From Salinispora vitiensis (GTDB lineage Bacteria > Actinomycetota > Actinomycetes > Mycobacteriales > Micromonosporaceae): 64,000 nt of DNA. Shown here piece after piece: positions 19,057-26,818 of the stretch; position 1 is the first letter of the stretch, and every line of letters begins with the position of its first letter. The notes beneath the pieces were generated by a model. It saw only the letters and a program-made list of their open reading frames with translations, was not told the DNA's origin and did not search any database. The stretch is taken from positions 1,611,947 through 1,675,946 of the forward strand of contig NZ_KB900388.1 of assembly GCF_000378825.1 (NCBI RefSeq), given 5' to 3'. Made by a program: the position numbers and the translations under genes.

Positions 19057-20137
19057 TGTCGGCCTGGTAGGAGGCGAAGATCAGGCCGCTGTCGGCGGTG
19101 CCGTCGGCGGCCGGTACGCCGTCGTAGTTGTAGGGGCGGCGGAGGATCTTGAGCCGGTCGTCGGTGACGTGGGCGCGGGTGAGGTGGCTGAAGTCGGGGA
19201 TGACGGTGAGTCCGTCGGGGCCGAGGGCGGCGAAGTCGGGTTCGTCGTGTTCGGCGGTGCCGGTCAGCGGGGCGCCGGTGTCGAGGCGGCGGCCGATGGA
19301 CAATTCCCGGTCGGTGCGGCCGAGCAGGTCCCAGGTCTCCAGGTTCATGCTGATCCGCCGGACGACGAGGGTGGTGCTGTCGCGCAGCCAGGCGGGGCCG
19401 TCGGTTACCCACACGGCGGCCTCCAGCGGGCGGCCAGGTTTGGGGTTGGCGGTGCCGTCGAGTTGGCCGAACAGGTTGCGTTGGGTGCGTCCGGGTTCGG
19501 TGCCGGCGGCCCGGCGGAATCCCTGCTGCACCCAGGCGATGGTGGCGAACGGGCGGCTGTCCTTGACCAGCACGCGTTGAGCGTGGGCGACGGTGAGCGG
19601 GTCGTCGGCGCAGATCTGCAGCAGCAGGTCCCCGCCCGACCAGCGCGGTTGCAGCCGGTCGATGCGGAATGACGGCAGGTCGGCCACCGACGGCGGTCGC
19701 CGGTCGTCGCGTCCGGCGGTGCGGTAGAGGCCGGGGCCGAAGCCGAAGGTGACGGTCAGCCGGGCGGGCAATACACCCAGTTCGGGTTCGGTGTCGGCCA
19801 GGGCGGGCCGGCCCTGGGTGAGGCGGGCGGCGTCGTCGGAGAGCAGCCGTAGCATCCGGCCGAGCGCGGCCCGGTCGGTGCCGGGCTTGAGGGTGAACGC
19901 GACGAAGGACGCGTGGGCCTGCGGTTCGGTGGTGACGCCGGCCTGCCGGTGCCCGTGGAACGGTTCGATCGCGGTGCCGACCTGCGCCACCGGCACCGGG
20001 TCGCCCGCGCGTACCGCCGGGGTGTCGGAACGGGCGGCGGTGACGGCGGCGGCGCCGGCGAGCGCGCCCCCGGCGGCCAGGGCCCCGCCGGTGAGCAGGC
20101 CGCGCCTGCTCACCGGCCGGACGGAGGGACCGGTCAC
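19057..20137 (-). pseudogene. DyP-type peroxidase (EfeB-like), 3' truncated by IS fragment
   Basis: A twin-arginine signal (VSRRGLLTGGALAAG) starts the protein, so it was exported folded with heme. The conserved core is present: GQLDGTANP with the distal Asp, DFSHLTRAHV with the proximal His, and RRPYNYDG. After FASYQADTA (about residue 360) family members continue with the FVPIQRRL region and a C-terminal helix. Here the sequence passes into the IS5 fragment instead, so about the last 50 residues are lost. GTG at 20137 overlaps the stop of a Met-rich tail upstream (GTGA), showing that it followed a copper- or metal-binding gene. Confidence 0.85.
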
Positions 20138-20310
20138 GACGCCGGGCTCATGCTCATTCCCGGGTTGGCCGACATGTCGGGCATCGGCTCACCGTGGCCG
20201 GGGGGCGTGTAGTCACCCGGCAGCCCTGGGCGGCCGCAGCCGGACCGGTGAGCAGGGCTGTTCCGGTCGCGGTCACGGCGGCCAGCGCGGCGACGACCGC
20301 GAGGGTCGAG
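20134..20310 (-). pseudogene. Remnant of secreted Met-rich (PCuAC-like) copper protein with internal deletion
   Basis: Just upstream of the peroxidase, one frame gives a signal-peptide-like stretch (TLAVVAALAAVTATGTALLTGPAAAAQ). About 20 bp on, a different frame gives GDYTPPGHGEPMPDMSANPGMSMSPAS and the stop. The Met/His tail resembles the copper-binding end of PCuAC-type periplasmic chaperones. The body of such a protein (about 130 residues) is absent, so I read this as the two ends left by a deletion. The left limit is approximate. Confidence 0.35.
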
Positions 20311-20556
20311 GCGGGGCGGCACGGAGGATCGGCATGGAGGGTCTTTCTGCCATCGAGCTGGGACCCGGCTCGGGCCGGCCGAGCCAGGCGGCCGTGGCGG
20401 CCGGGGAGGCGCCCACCGCCCCGCTCGCCGAGGGACGGAGGCGGCGCGGCGGCGCGCCACAGCAGCTGGTCGGTGCGTACGACCGACGTGCACGGCTCGG
20501 GATGGACCCGTCAGCCGCCGACGGCCCGGTAGCCCGGACCTCGGCGGCGCTCACCC

Positions 20557-21501
20557 TTGGAGCGTAACGCCGACCAGGTGGGTCACCACTCCGACGACGT
20601 CCTGCTGCCCCTCCTGCCGTTCTCCCACCAGTACGGCCTGTCCATGGTCCTGATCGCCTGGTTGCGCAGGTGTTCCCTGGTGGTGGCGCCGTATCGGCGA
20701 CTGGATCGCTCTCTGCTGTTGGCCGGCATCTCCGGCAGCACCGTCATCGACGCCACACCGGCGAGCTACCGCAGCATGCTGAACATCGTGCACCGCAACC
20801 CGAAGCTGCGCTCCTGTCTCGACTCGGTGCGGATGTTCTGCGTCGGCGCCGCCCCGCTCGACAGCAACCTCGTCGATCGATACGTGGCCGAGTTCAACCT
20901 GCCGCTGCTGGACAGCTACGGCAGCACCGAGCTGGGCAACATCTCGTTTGCCACCCTGAACAACCCGGTGGCCTGCGGTAAGGCGATGGAGGGCATTCGG
21001 CTGCGGGTGACCGACGACGATGGGCGGGAGGTCGCTCCGGGCGAGGCCGGGGAGATCGAGGTCGACACCCCGGACGCGATGGAGGGGCACCTGAGCGAGG
21101 ACGGTGCCCTGGTCCCGCTCCCGGGCGGCTGGCAGTCGACCGGCGACCTCGGTCACCTCGACCAGCACGGCAACCTCACCGTCCTCGGCCGCAAGTTTGC
21201 CGTCCACCGGATGGGCTACACGCTGTATCCCGAATTGATCGAGCGCAAGGCCGCCGCCGTCGGGTGTTCGGTGCGGGTGGTGGCGCTGGAGGACGAACGC
21301 CTCGACGCCCGGCTGGTCTTCGTCGTCGAGGACGAGCAGAAGCGTGACCCGTCCTACTGGTGGGGTCGACTGACCGAAGCGCTGCCGCAGTTCGAGCGCC
21401 CGAACCGGGTGCTGGTCGTCGGCGAGTTCCCGCTCAACCGCAATGGCAAGCCGGACAAGCAGCAGATGGCTCAGCTCGCCCGGGCAGACGCGGAACCATG
21501 A
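20557..21501 (+). pseudogene. AMP-forming acyl-CoA/amino-acid ligase, 5' truncated
   Basis: Open frame of 314 codons. It starts in the middle of the N-terminal domain at LLPFSHQYGLSMVLIAWLR; an in-frame TAG lies 27 bp upstream. The motifs present are YGSTELGNISF (A5), GWQSTGDLGHLDQHGNLTVLGR (A7-A8) and FPLNRNGKPDKQQM (A10 with Lys). The P-loop-like A3 motif and everything before it are missing, so it cannot adenylate in the normal way. Its stop overlaps the ATG of the nitrilase in an ATGA, so the two once formed a pathway step pair. Confidence 0.8.
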
Positions 21502-22319
21502 CCAGAATCGCCTGTTGGCAGGCCGGATGCAGGCCCGGCGGGGTTGCGGACTTCCTGCGCCGACTTGAGGTCGCGGCCCGGCAGGCAGCGGCCGACAGGG
21601 CTCGGCTGCTGGTGGCGCCGGAGATGTCGCTCGCCGGCTATCCGTTGCGGCCGGCCACTCTCGCCGAGGCGGCAGAGCCGGTCGACGGTCCGTGGCGGGA
21701 GGCCGTGCGCGCCATAGCCCGCACAACCGGCGTCGCCATCGTCTACGGCTGGCCGGAGCGGGACGGCACGACGGTCTACAACTCCGTCGCCCTCGTCACC
21801 GCTCAGGGTCGCACAGCGGCGGTCTACCGCAAGACACACCTGTTTGGCGAGATGGACAGAGTCTGGTTCGCCGCCGGTTCGGTTCCGGTCGTGCAGACGT
21901 CCCTGGACGGTCTGACCGTGGGCCTGCTCGTCTGCTACGACGTCGAGTTCCCCGAGCTCGTCCGGGCACACGCGTTGGCCGGGACCGAGTTGCTGGTGGT
22001 GCCCACCGCGCTCATGGAACCCTGGCAGATCGTCGCCCGCACGCTCGTGCCAGCACGTGCCTTCGAGAGCCAGCTGTACATCGCCTACACCAACTGGACC
22101 GGCGAGCGGTCGCCGTTGCGCTTCTGCGGAATGACCACGATCGCCGCGCCGGACGGCACCTCGGTGGTTGCGGCGCCCGATCGGGAGACGTTGCTGACCG
22201 GCGAGATCGATCCGGCGGTCATCGCGGCGGCTCGCCGCGACACCACTTACCTGGCTGGCCTGCGTCAAGATCTTTACTCTGGACCGCGTTCCGAGGCCGC
22301 GACCAGCTCGTCCAGGTGA
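21498..22319 (+). CDS. Nitrilase-superfamily amidohydrolase
   Basis: 273 aa carbon-nitrogen hydrolase. The Glu-Lys-Cys triad is visible: Glu in VAPEMSLAGYP, Lys in YRKTHLFG and Cys in LLVCYDVEFPE. It cleaves an amide or nitrile; the YGWPERDG and LVPARAFESQLYIAYTNW regions fit the aliphatic-amidase/N-carbamyl-type group, without fixing the substrate. ATG 21498 overlaps the ligase remnant stop. The 3' end overlaps the convergent TetR gene by 46 bp. Confidence 0.88.
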   Translation: MTRIACWQAGCRPGGVADFLRRLEVAARQAAADRARLLVAPEMSLAGYPLRPATLAEAAEPVDGPWREAVRAIARTTGVAIVYGWPERDGTTVYNSVALVTAQGRTAAVYRKTHLFGEMDRVWFAAGSVPVVQTSLDGLTVGLLVCYDVEFPELVRAHALAGTELLVVPTALMEPWQIVARTLVPARAFESQLYIAYTNWTGERSPLRFCGMTTIAAPDGTSVVAAPDRETLLTGEIDPAVIAAARRDTTYLAGLRQDLYSGPRSEAATSSSR

Positions 22320-22912
22320 TGGTGCAGGACCTCACGCAGCAGATCCGACGTGAAGCGTCGCGGGAACAACGCGGCCTGCAGGCCCAGTCCGTCGAGCAGG
22401 GCCCGCAGGCGGATGGTCTCCACCTCCACGCCGAGGTCAGCAGGCAGGCCGCCGGACGCCTGCGCACCCTGCAGTGTGCGAAGAACCAGTTCGTGCAGGG
22501 TCTGCTGCATCGCCTCGGTGTGTTTGAGCAGCGAAGGACGAGTCCGGGCCGCCGTGCTGAACGTGAGCCGGAGGACCACCTCGTCGCGTCGTACGTCGTC
22601 GAGCGGCAGGAACTCGGCGAGGAGTTCCTCGGTGCGGCGGCGTCGGTCCTCGCGGCTGCCGGTGGACCCGCTGAGCAGGCGCTCGGCGTGCGCCCAGACC
22701 CGCTCGCCGACGCGGCGCCCCAACTCCTGCACCGCGAAGATCATCAGCTCGTCGTGGTCGGTGAAGTAGTGCCGAACCGATCCGACGGCCAGCCCCGCCT
22801 CGCTGGCCACGTTGCGCAGCGTGGCCCCTTCCAGGCCGCAGCGTGCGACGACGGCGTACACGGCATCGGCCACCGCACGGCGGCGTTGCTGGGGATCGAC
22901 GATCTTTGGCAT
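22274..22912 (-). CDS. TetR-family repressor
   Basis: 212 aa. The N-terminal HTH reads ATLRNVASEAGLAVGSVRHYFTDHDELM (residues 29-56), followed by the helical ligand domain. The ATG at 22912 is chosen by the HTH position; a longer frame runs back through the divergent gene. It is divergent from a small DUF1453-like membrane protein 69 bp away, with palindromic elements between, so it most likely represses that gene and itself. Confidence 0.92.
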   Translation of the reverse strand: MPKIVDPQQRRRAVADAVYAVVARCGLEGATLRNVASEAGLAVGSVRHYFTDHDELMIFAVQELGRRVGERVWAHAERLLSGSTGSREDRRRRTEELLAEFLPLDDVRRDEVVLRLTFSTAARTRPSLLKHTEAMQQTLHELVLRTLQGAQASGGLPADLGVEVETIRLRALLDGLGLQAALFPRRFTSDLLREVLHHHLDELVAASERGPE

Positions 22913-22964
22913 CACGCCTTTATAGCACGACGGTGCCATGATAATTTGACACCGCAATGCCAAA
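22905..22964. promoter_or_regulatory. TetR divergent promoter/operator region
   Basis: Two nested inverted repeats: TTTGGCAT (22905-22912) with ATGCCAAA (22957-22964), and GGTGCCA (22932-22938) with TGACACC (22947-22953), one mismatch. The centre is unusually AT-rich for this genome, and the leftward strand carries a TATAAA-like box 10-16 bp before the repressor ATG. Confidence 0.5.
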
Positions 22965-22981
22965 ACGGGGGAGGTACCGCA

Positions 22982-23455
22982 GTGAACGGCTGGGTCCTGG
23001 CGGCGATCATCGCCATCGCACTGATCGTCGTCGTGGTAAAGCGGCTGATCGGCGAGCCACTGAACAGGCGCGACCTGTGGGCGCCACCGGTGATCCTCAC
23101 CGCCATCGGCCTCTACACCCTGCTCAAGACCGACGGCCTCCACGCCGACGACTACGCCTGGCTGGTCGGCGGCTCCGCCCTGGGTCTCGCCCTCGGCTAT
23201 CTGCGCGGCTCGCTCGTCGTGGTCTACGAGAAGCGCGGCTTCCTGTGGCAGCGCTACCGCGGTCGGACCTTCGCGGCCATCGTCGGCACCCTGGTCGTGA
23301 TGTTCGGCTACAGCCTGCTCGCCGACAAGTTCGGCATGCAGGCAGCCGCCCGCCCGATCCAACTCTCCATCGGCATCAGCTTCATCGGCGAGGCCCTGGC
23401 CGTGACCCGCCAGGGCATCGCCAAGCGGGTGCCGTTCGCACCTGAACGCCGATGA
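22982..23455 (+). CDS. DUF1453-like membrane protein
   Basis: 157 aa, four hydrophobic segments: residues 4-18, 33-48, 60-74 and 85-103, plus a weaker one near 120-135. The WAPPVILTAIGLYTL segment and the KRG..WQRYRGRTF basic loop resemble DUF1453/CcdC-like proteins of unknown function. GTG 22982 follows GGGAGG at good distance. It is divergent from the TetR gene, its probable regulator; the natural inducer is unknown. Confidence 0.75.
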   Translation: MNGWVLAAIIAIALIVVVVKRLIGEPLNRRDLWAPPVILTAIGLYTLLKTDGLHADDYAWLVGGSALGLALGYLRGSLVVVYEKRGFLWQRYRGRTFAAIVGTLVVMFGYSLLADKFGMQAAARPIQLSIGISFIGEALAVTRQGIAKRVPFAPERR

Positions 23456-23482
23456 CGACGGCACGGCGCCCATCGCCGGAAA

Positions 23483-23523
23483 GGGCCACCTCATCGCGCC
23501 CGGAGGACGCGACGAGGTGGCCC
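23483..23523. terminator. Bidirectional hairpin terminator
   Basis: A 16-bp stem with one mismatch (GGGCCACCTC.TCGCG pairing with CGCG.CGAGGTGGCCC) and a 9-nt loop lies between the stop of the DUF1453-like gene and the stop of the convergent 49-codon gene. It supports the small gene being real. Confidence 0.65.
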
Positions 23524-23540
23524 GTAGAACGGCCGCAGGC

Positions 23541-23690
23541 TCAGCTCTCGACCCAGCCGTGCGATCGGGCGTGGTCGACCAGCGACTGCCGGATCGTGGA
23601 AACCTGTGCCGCGGTCAACGTCGGCACCCGCTCGATCAGCAACTCGGTCACCTCAAACGTGAACTCGCGCGGCGACAGGACGTCGCACAT
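23541..23690 (-). CDS. Small hypothetical protein, possibly 5' truncated
   Basis: 49 aa, starting MCDVLSPREFTFEVTELL and ending HARSHGWVES. It has a regular helical pattern and ordinary codon use for the genome. I do not recognise a family. The frame stays open upstream (AQAGDDDG before the Met), and the neighbouring methyltransferase fragment begins within 15-45 bp. The original 5' end may therefore have been cut at the island boundary. The hairpin terminator just beyond its stop fits this direction of transcription. Confidence 0.45.
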   Translation of the reverse strand: MCDVLSPREFTFEVTELLIERVPTLTAAQVSTIRQSLVDHARSHGWVES

Positions 23691-23703
23691 CCCGTCGTCA
23701 TCA

Positions 23704-24081
23704 CCGGCCTGGGCGGTCCTGCATTTCGAGACGATGGAGCGCGTCGGTTTCCCGAGCGACTTCATCGACCGGCTGCCGCGCGGCCGGCGGGGCGTGATGG
23801 TGCTCGACAATGCCGAGGAAATCCTGAGGCGGACCTTCGGCTCCGTCGAGGAGAAGCCGTACGTCGACTCGCTGCGGTTCGACAGGTCGGAACAGTTCAT
23901 GAACTTCTACGGCAATGGGCACAGACTGCTCGGCGTGAAGGCCCACGCCGGCGACACCATCTCCCAGTCGATGATTGACGATCTCTACACAGCCGTGGAA
24001 GAGGCGGTTGCGAAGCAGATCTCGAATGTCGGATACTTCGAGATCAGCAAGCAGGTTTCGGTCTTCGTCTGCGAAAAGTAA
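23704..24081 (+). pseudogene. SAM-dependent methyltransferase, C-terminal fragment
   Basis: The readable part begins WAVLHFETMERV and continues through GVMVLDNAEEILRRTFGS, YVDSLRFDRSEQFMNFYGN and a C-terminal YFEISKQVSVFVCEK. This order (post-motif IV helix, motif-VI-like loop, closing strand) is that of the C-terminal half of class I methyltransferases. The SAM-binding GxGxG region is absent, and upstream sequence belongs to the antisense small gene. An internal ATG at 23734 could still give 115 aa. The stop is 11 bp before the P-loop kinase, so this was the first surviving gene of the operon. The family call is moderate. Confidence 0.5.
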
Positions 24082-24092
24082 GCGAGACGACC

Positions 24093-24710
24093 GTGACACT
24101 CATTGAGGGCGCCCCATCACGGGTCGCGCTGTTCGGGCTGCCGGGTGCGGGGAAGTCGACAACCGTCTCCCTCCTCACTCCCGAACTGGAGGCGGCCGGC
24201 CTGCGCGTCTCGGTCGTGAAGCTCGCCCAGCCGCTCTACGATGTCCAGCACGCCTTCTACGAGCGGCTCGGCGAGAGTCTCACCCCCGGTCAGCAGGACG
24301 GTGCCCTGTTGAATTTCCTGGGTTCCCACTTCCGACGCGTCTCCCCCGACTTCCTGGTGGCGGATTTTGCCCGCAGGTGCGAGAGCGCGGCTCGTTCGGG
24401 AGCGGATGTCCTGCTGTGCGACGACGCCCGGCCGGTGGATCTCGGTCCGCTGGCCGCGTCGGGGTTCAGGCTGGTGAAGGTCTCCGCCCCCGACGCGCTG
24501 CGCCGCTCGCGGAAGGCGCAGCGCGGCGACCAGTCGGCGGGCCGGGACGACCACCCCACCGAACTCGGCGGCGAGTCGGTGGTCCCCGATTTCGAACTGG
24601 TCAATGAGGGCAGTCTGACGGACCTCACCCGGCAGGTGGTCGCCCTCGGTGAGGTGCTGGCCGTTCGCTGGCGCCACCCGGAGGCGAGATCGTCGGGCGG
24701 CGCGGCCTGA
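24093..24710 (+). CDS. P-loop kinase, deoxynucleoside-monophosphate-kinase-like
   Basis: 205 aa. Walker A is FGLPGAGKSTTVSLL (residues 15-29). A lid-like ALRRSRKAQRGDQSAG and a DFELVNEGSLTDLTRQV closing motif follow, as in phage/actinomycete dNMP kinases and dephospho-CoA-kinase relatives. It would phosphorylate a (deoxy)nucleoside monophosphate; the substrate is not deducible. GTG 24093 lies 11 bp after the preceding stop. It precedes an APH-fold gene and two dCTP deaminase homologues, which supports a nucleotide role. Confidence 0.75.
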   Translation: MTLIEGAPSRVALFGLPGAGKSTTVSLLTPELEAAGLRVSVVKLAQPLYDVQHAFYERLGESLTPGQQDGALLNFLGSHFRRVSPDFLVADFARRCESAARSGADVLLCDDARPVDLGPLAASGFRLVKVSAPDALRRSRKAQRGDQSAGRDDHPTELGGESVVPDFELVNEGSLTDLTRQVVALGEVLAVRWRHPEARSSGGAA

Positions 24711-24813
24711 CCCTCCGCCACTACCTTGTGGAGTGCCGACGCCGAGCGTCGTCGGTCGGAGGGCTCCGCCGTCAGGGCCGCAGCGAGACATTGAGGCAAG
24801 AACGGGGGTTCAG

Positions 24814-25749
24814 GTGACTGCATTTCGGACGTTCCTCAGGAACGCATACCCTGACGCGCAGATCACGCAGCTCAGCGACACGAACAACGTCGTCTTCCAG
24901 GTGTCCTCCCCGGGGGCCGGCCGTGTCGTCGCGAAGTACGTGACCGACACGGACATCCCGCTGAGCTATCTGGCCCGGGCGAACAGGGCGCTCGTGGACC
25001 ACGTCCCGGTGCAGCGGATCCTGAGGGTCCTGGAGACCGAGCGGGGAGACCCGTTCGACGCGACGTTCTCCGAGTTCGTCGAGGGGCAGAACCTGGCCGA
25101 CCTGATCAAAGCCGGCGACGCGCCGCCCGACGACGAGATCGTCGACAACCTCTGTCGCTACGTCGGCGCCTGCGCCCACCTGCCCCGGATGTACGAGGGC
25201 TTCGGTCTCTACAAGCGGTCCGCCACCCCCTGGCCCACTCACCGCGAGTTCGTCGAGTACTACGGTCGTAGGTACTGGGACCGGGCGCGTCCGTTCTACC
25301 GGGACACCGACGTGGCGGTTGCGGTGGACCGCTGGCTGGACGGTGGATTCGCGGCGGCGGCCGAGCGCAACCCCGCACCCGCCAGGGTGATCTCCGCCGA
25401 CGCCAACCTGAAGAACTGGGTCGTGGAGCCGAACGGCCGGCTCCGCGTACTGAATGTGCCGATCGCCGGGATGTCCACCCCGGCCCACGCGGTCGGTGCG
25501 GTCAGCCTGCACCTGCGCGGCGGTGAGCTGCACAAGAAGTTCCTCGACGCCGCGTCCGCGACGCTGTGCGAGGGCGATGCCGAGATGGTCCCGCACTTCG
25601 AGCTGTGGGGACTCCTCGGCATCCTCTCCTTCTACGCGGTCCGCGAGCCCGACCGGCAGGACCGATGGGAGAAGTGGGGGTCGGACGTCCTGCTCGACGC
25701 GGACTTCAGGCACCTGGTCGAGTCCGAGATCATGCCCGCGGTCATGTAA
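24814..25749 (+). CDS. Aminoglycoside-phosphotransferase-fold protein with altered metal motif
   Basis: 311 aa. The N-lobe has a Lys-bearing strand (GRVVAKYV), the hinge is TFSEFVEGQNLADLI, and the catalytic loop reads VISADANLKNWVV. Compared with the family HGDLHxxN, the catalytic Asp and the Asn are kept while the His is Ser. The following metal Asp (usual DF/DW after the next strand) appears as Asn in RVLNVPIAG. It may be a kinase with unusual chemistry or a non-catalytic binder. GTG 24814 has a G-rich site before it. The stop overlaps the next ATG by one base. Confidence 0.65.
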   Translation: MTAFRTFLRNAYPDAQITQLSDTNNVVFQVSSPGAGRVVAKYVTDTDIPLSYLARANRALVDHVPVQRILRVLETERGDPFDATFSEFVEGQNLADLIKAGDAPPDDEIVDNLCRYVGACAHLPRMYEGFGLYKRSATPWPTHREFVEYYGRRYWDRARPFYRDTDVAVAVDRWLDGGFAAAAERNPAPARVISADANLKNWVVEPNGRLRVLNVPIAGMSTPAHAVGAVSLHLRGGELHKKFLDAASATLCEGDAEMVPHFELWGLLGILSFYAVREPDRQDRWEKWGSDVLLDADFRHLVESEIMPAVM

Positions 25750-26279
25750 TGATCCTTACCGGACAGGCCATCGCGGAAGCCGTCTCCCGGGGCGAGATCG
25801 TCATCGATCCCTTCGACAAGGCGCGAATCAACCCCAACAGCTACAACTACCGGCTGGGCGAAGAGATCTATCAAGTCAGCGCGACCCCCGGCCGCGACGG
25901 GTTCCGACACGATCTGGTGGCGCCGGTCGACGGTCGGGTGCTGCTGCGCAAGGGCCAGCTCTACCTGGGGCACACGGTCGAGCGGATCGGCAGCGGCCGC
26001 TACGTCACCTCGTTGATCGGCCGCAGCTCCGTGGGCCGGCTGGGCCTGTTCGTCCAACTGTCGGCGGATCTGGGCCACCAGGGGGCGGTCCACCGCTGGA
26101 CGTTGGAACTGCTGGCGGCGCTCGACATATACGTCTACCCCGGTCAGATCATCGGACAGGTGTCGTTCTGGAACACCCAGGGCACTCCTGCCCCCTACCT
26201 CGGCTGGTACGGGCGGCACAACCGCCCCATGCCGTCCAAACTCCACGAGGTCCCGTCGGCGATGCAGGAGTTCCAGTGA
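25749..26279 (+). CDS. dCTP deaminase/dUTPase-family protein 1
   Basis: 176 aa trimeric-dUTPase-fold protein. INPNSYNYRLG matches the N-terminal family motif. IGRSSVGRLGLFV carries the Ser and Arg of the dCTP deaminase site, and HRWTLEL carries the catalytic Glu. The closing GQVSFW matches the QLxFF segment. With all three residues present it could deaminate dCTP to dUTP or act on a related nucleotide. It is coupled on both sides (TAATG before, GTGA after). It is shorter than the usual 185-195 aa, mainly at the C-terminus. Confidence 0.8.
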   Translation: MILTGQAIAEAVSRGEIVIDPFDKARINPNSYNYRLGEEIYQVSATPGRDGFRHDLVAPVDGRVLLRKGQLYLGHTVERIGSGRYVTSLIGRSSVGRLGLFVQLSADLGHQGAVHRWTLELLAALDIYVYPGQIIGQVSFWNTQGTPAPYLGWYGRHNRPMPSKLHEVPSAMQEFQ

Positions 26280-26818
26280 TCCTCAGCGGCCCAGAGATCA
26301 GACGGCAGGTCGAACGAGACGGCATCACCGTCACCCCGTTCGATCCCGAGCACCTCAACCCGAACAGCATCGATCTCACCCTCGGTGACACCATCCTGCG
26401 TTACCGCGACGAGATCATCGATCCGAGGCAGGAGCAGGACGTCGAAGAGATCACCATTCCCCGCACCGGCCTGCTGCTCGAACCGCTCGGCTTCTGCCTC
26501 GGGTCCTCGCGCGAGATCGTCGGCAGCACCCAGTTCGTGCCGGTGGTGCACGCGAAGTCCAGCACGGCGCGCGCCGGTCTCTTCGTTCACGTCACCGCCG
26601 ACCTCATCGACATCAGGTCGATCGGCAACGTGACGTTCCAGCTCTTCTCCACGCTGCCACTCAGGATCTTCCCGGGGATGCGGCTCGCCCAGATGACCTT
26701 CTGGAAACCGCAGGGCGACATCGTCCTGTACCGCGGGAAGTACCAGGGCTCCAGGGGTCCGCGAAAGTCGATGATCTCCCAGGATCCGTTCTGGCAGTCC
26801 CTGTTTCCCGTCGGATGA
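26276..26818 (+). CDS. dCTP deaminase-family protein 2, catalytic Glu replaced
   Basis: 180 aa, clearly paralogous to the preceding gene. LNPNSIDLTLGD is the family N-terminal motif, HAKSSTARAGLFVHVTADLID holds the Ser and Arg, and RLAQMTFW closes the fold. At the position of the catalytic Glu (TLEL in relatives) it reads TFQL, so Glu is Gln. The two genes overlap by 4 bp, so the proteins are made together and might form a mixed trimer with shared sites. Deaminase activity by itself is unlikely; binding or a different reaction is possible. Confidence 0.8.
   Translation: MILSGPEIRRQVERDGITVTPFDPEHLNPNSIDLTLGDTILRYRDEIIDPRQEQDVEEITIPRTGLLLEPLGFCLGSSREIVGSTQFVPVVHAKSSTARAGLFVHVTADLIDIRSIGNVTFQLFSTLPLRIFPGMRLAQMTFWKPQGDIVLYRGKYQGSRGPRKSMISQDPFWQSLFPVG

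Noticed and set aside
23452..23703. N-terminal 84 codons before the methyltransferase fragment
   Set aside because: Thr/Ser/Arg-rich, antisense to the 49-aa gene and through the hairpin; not methyltransferase-like.
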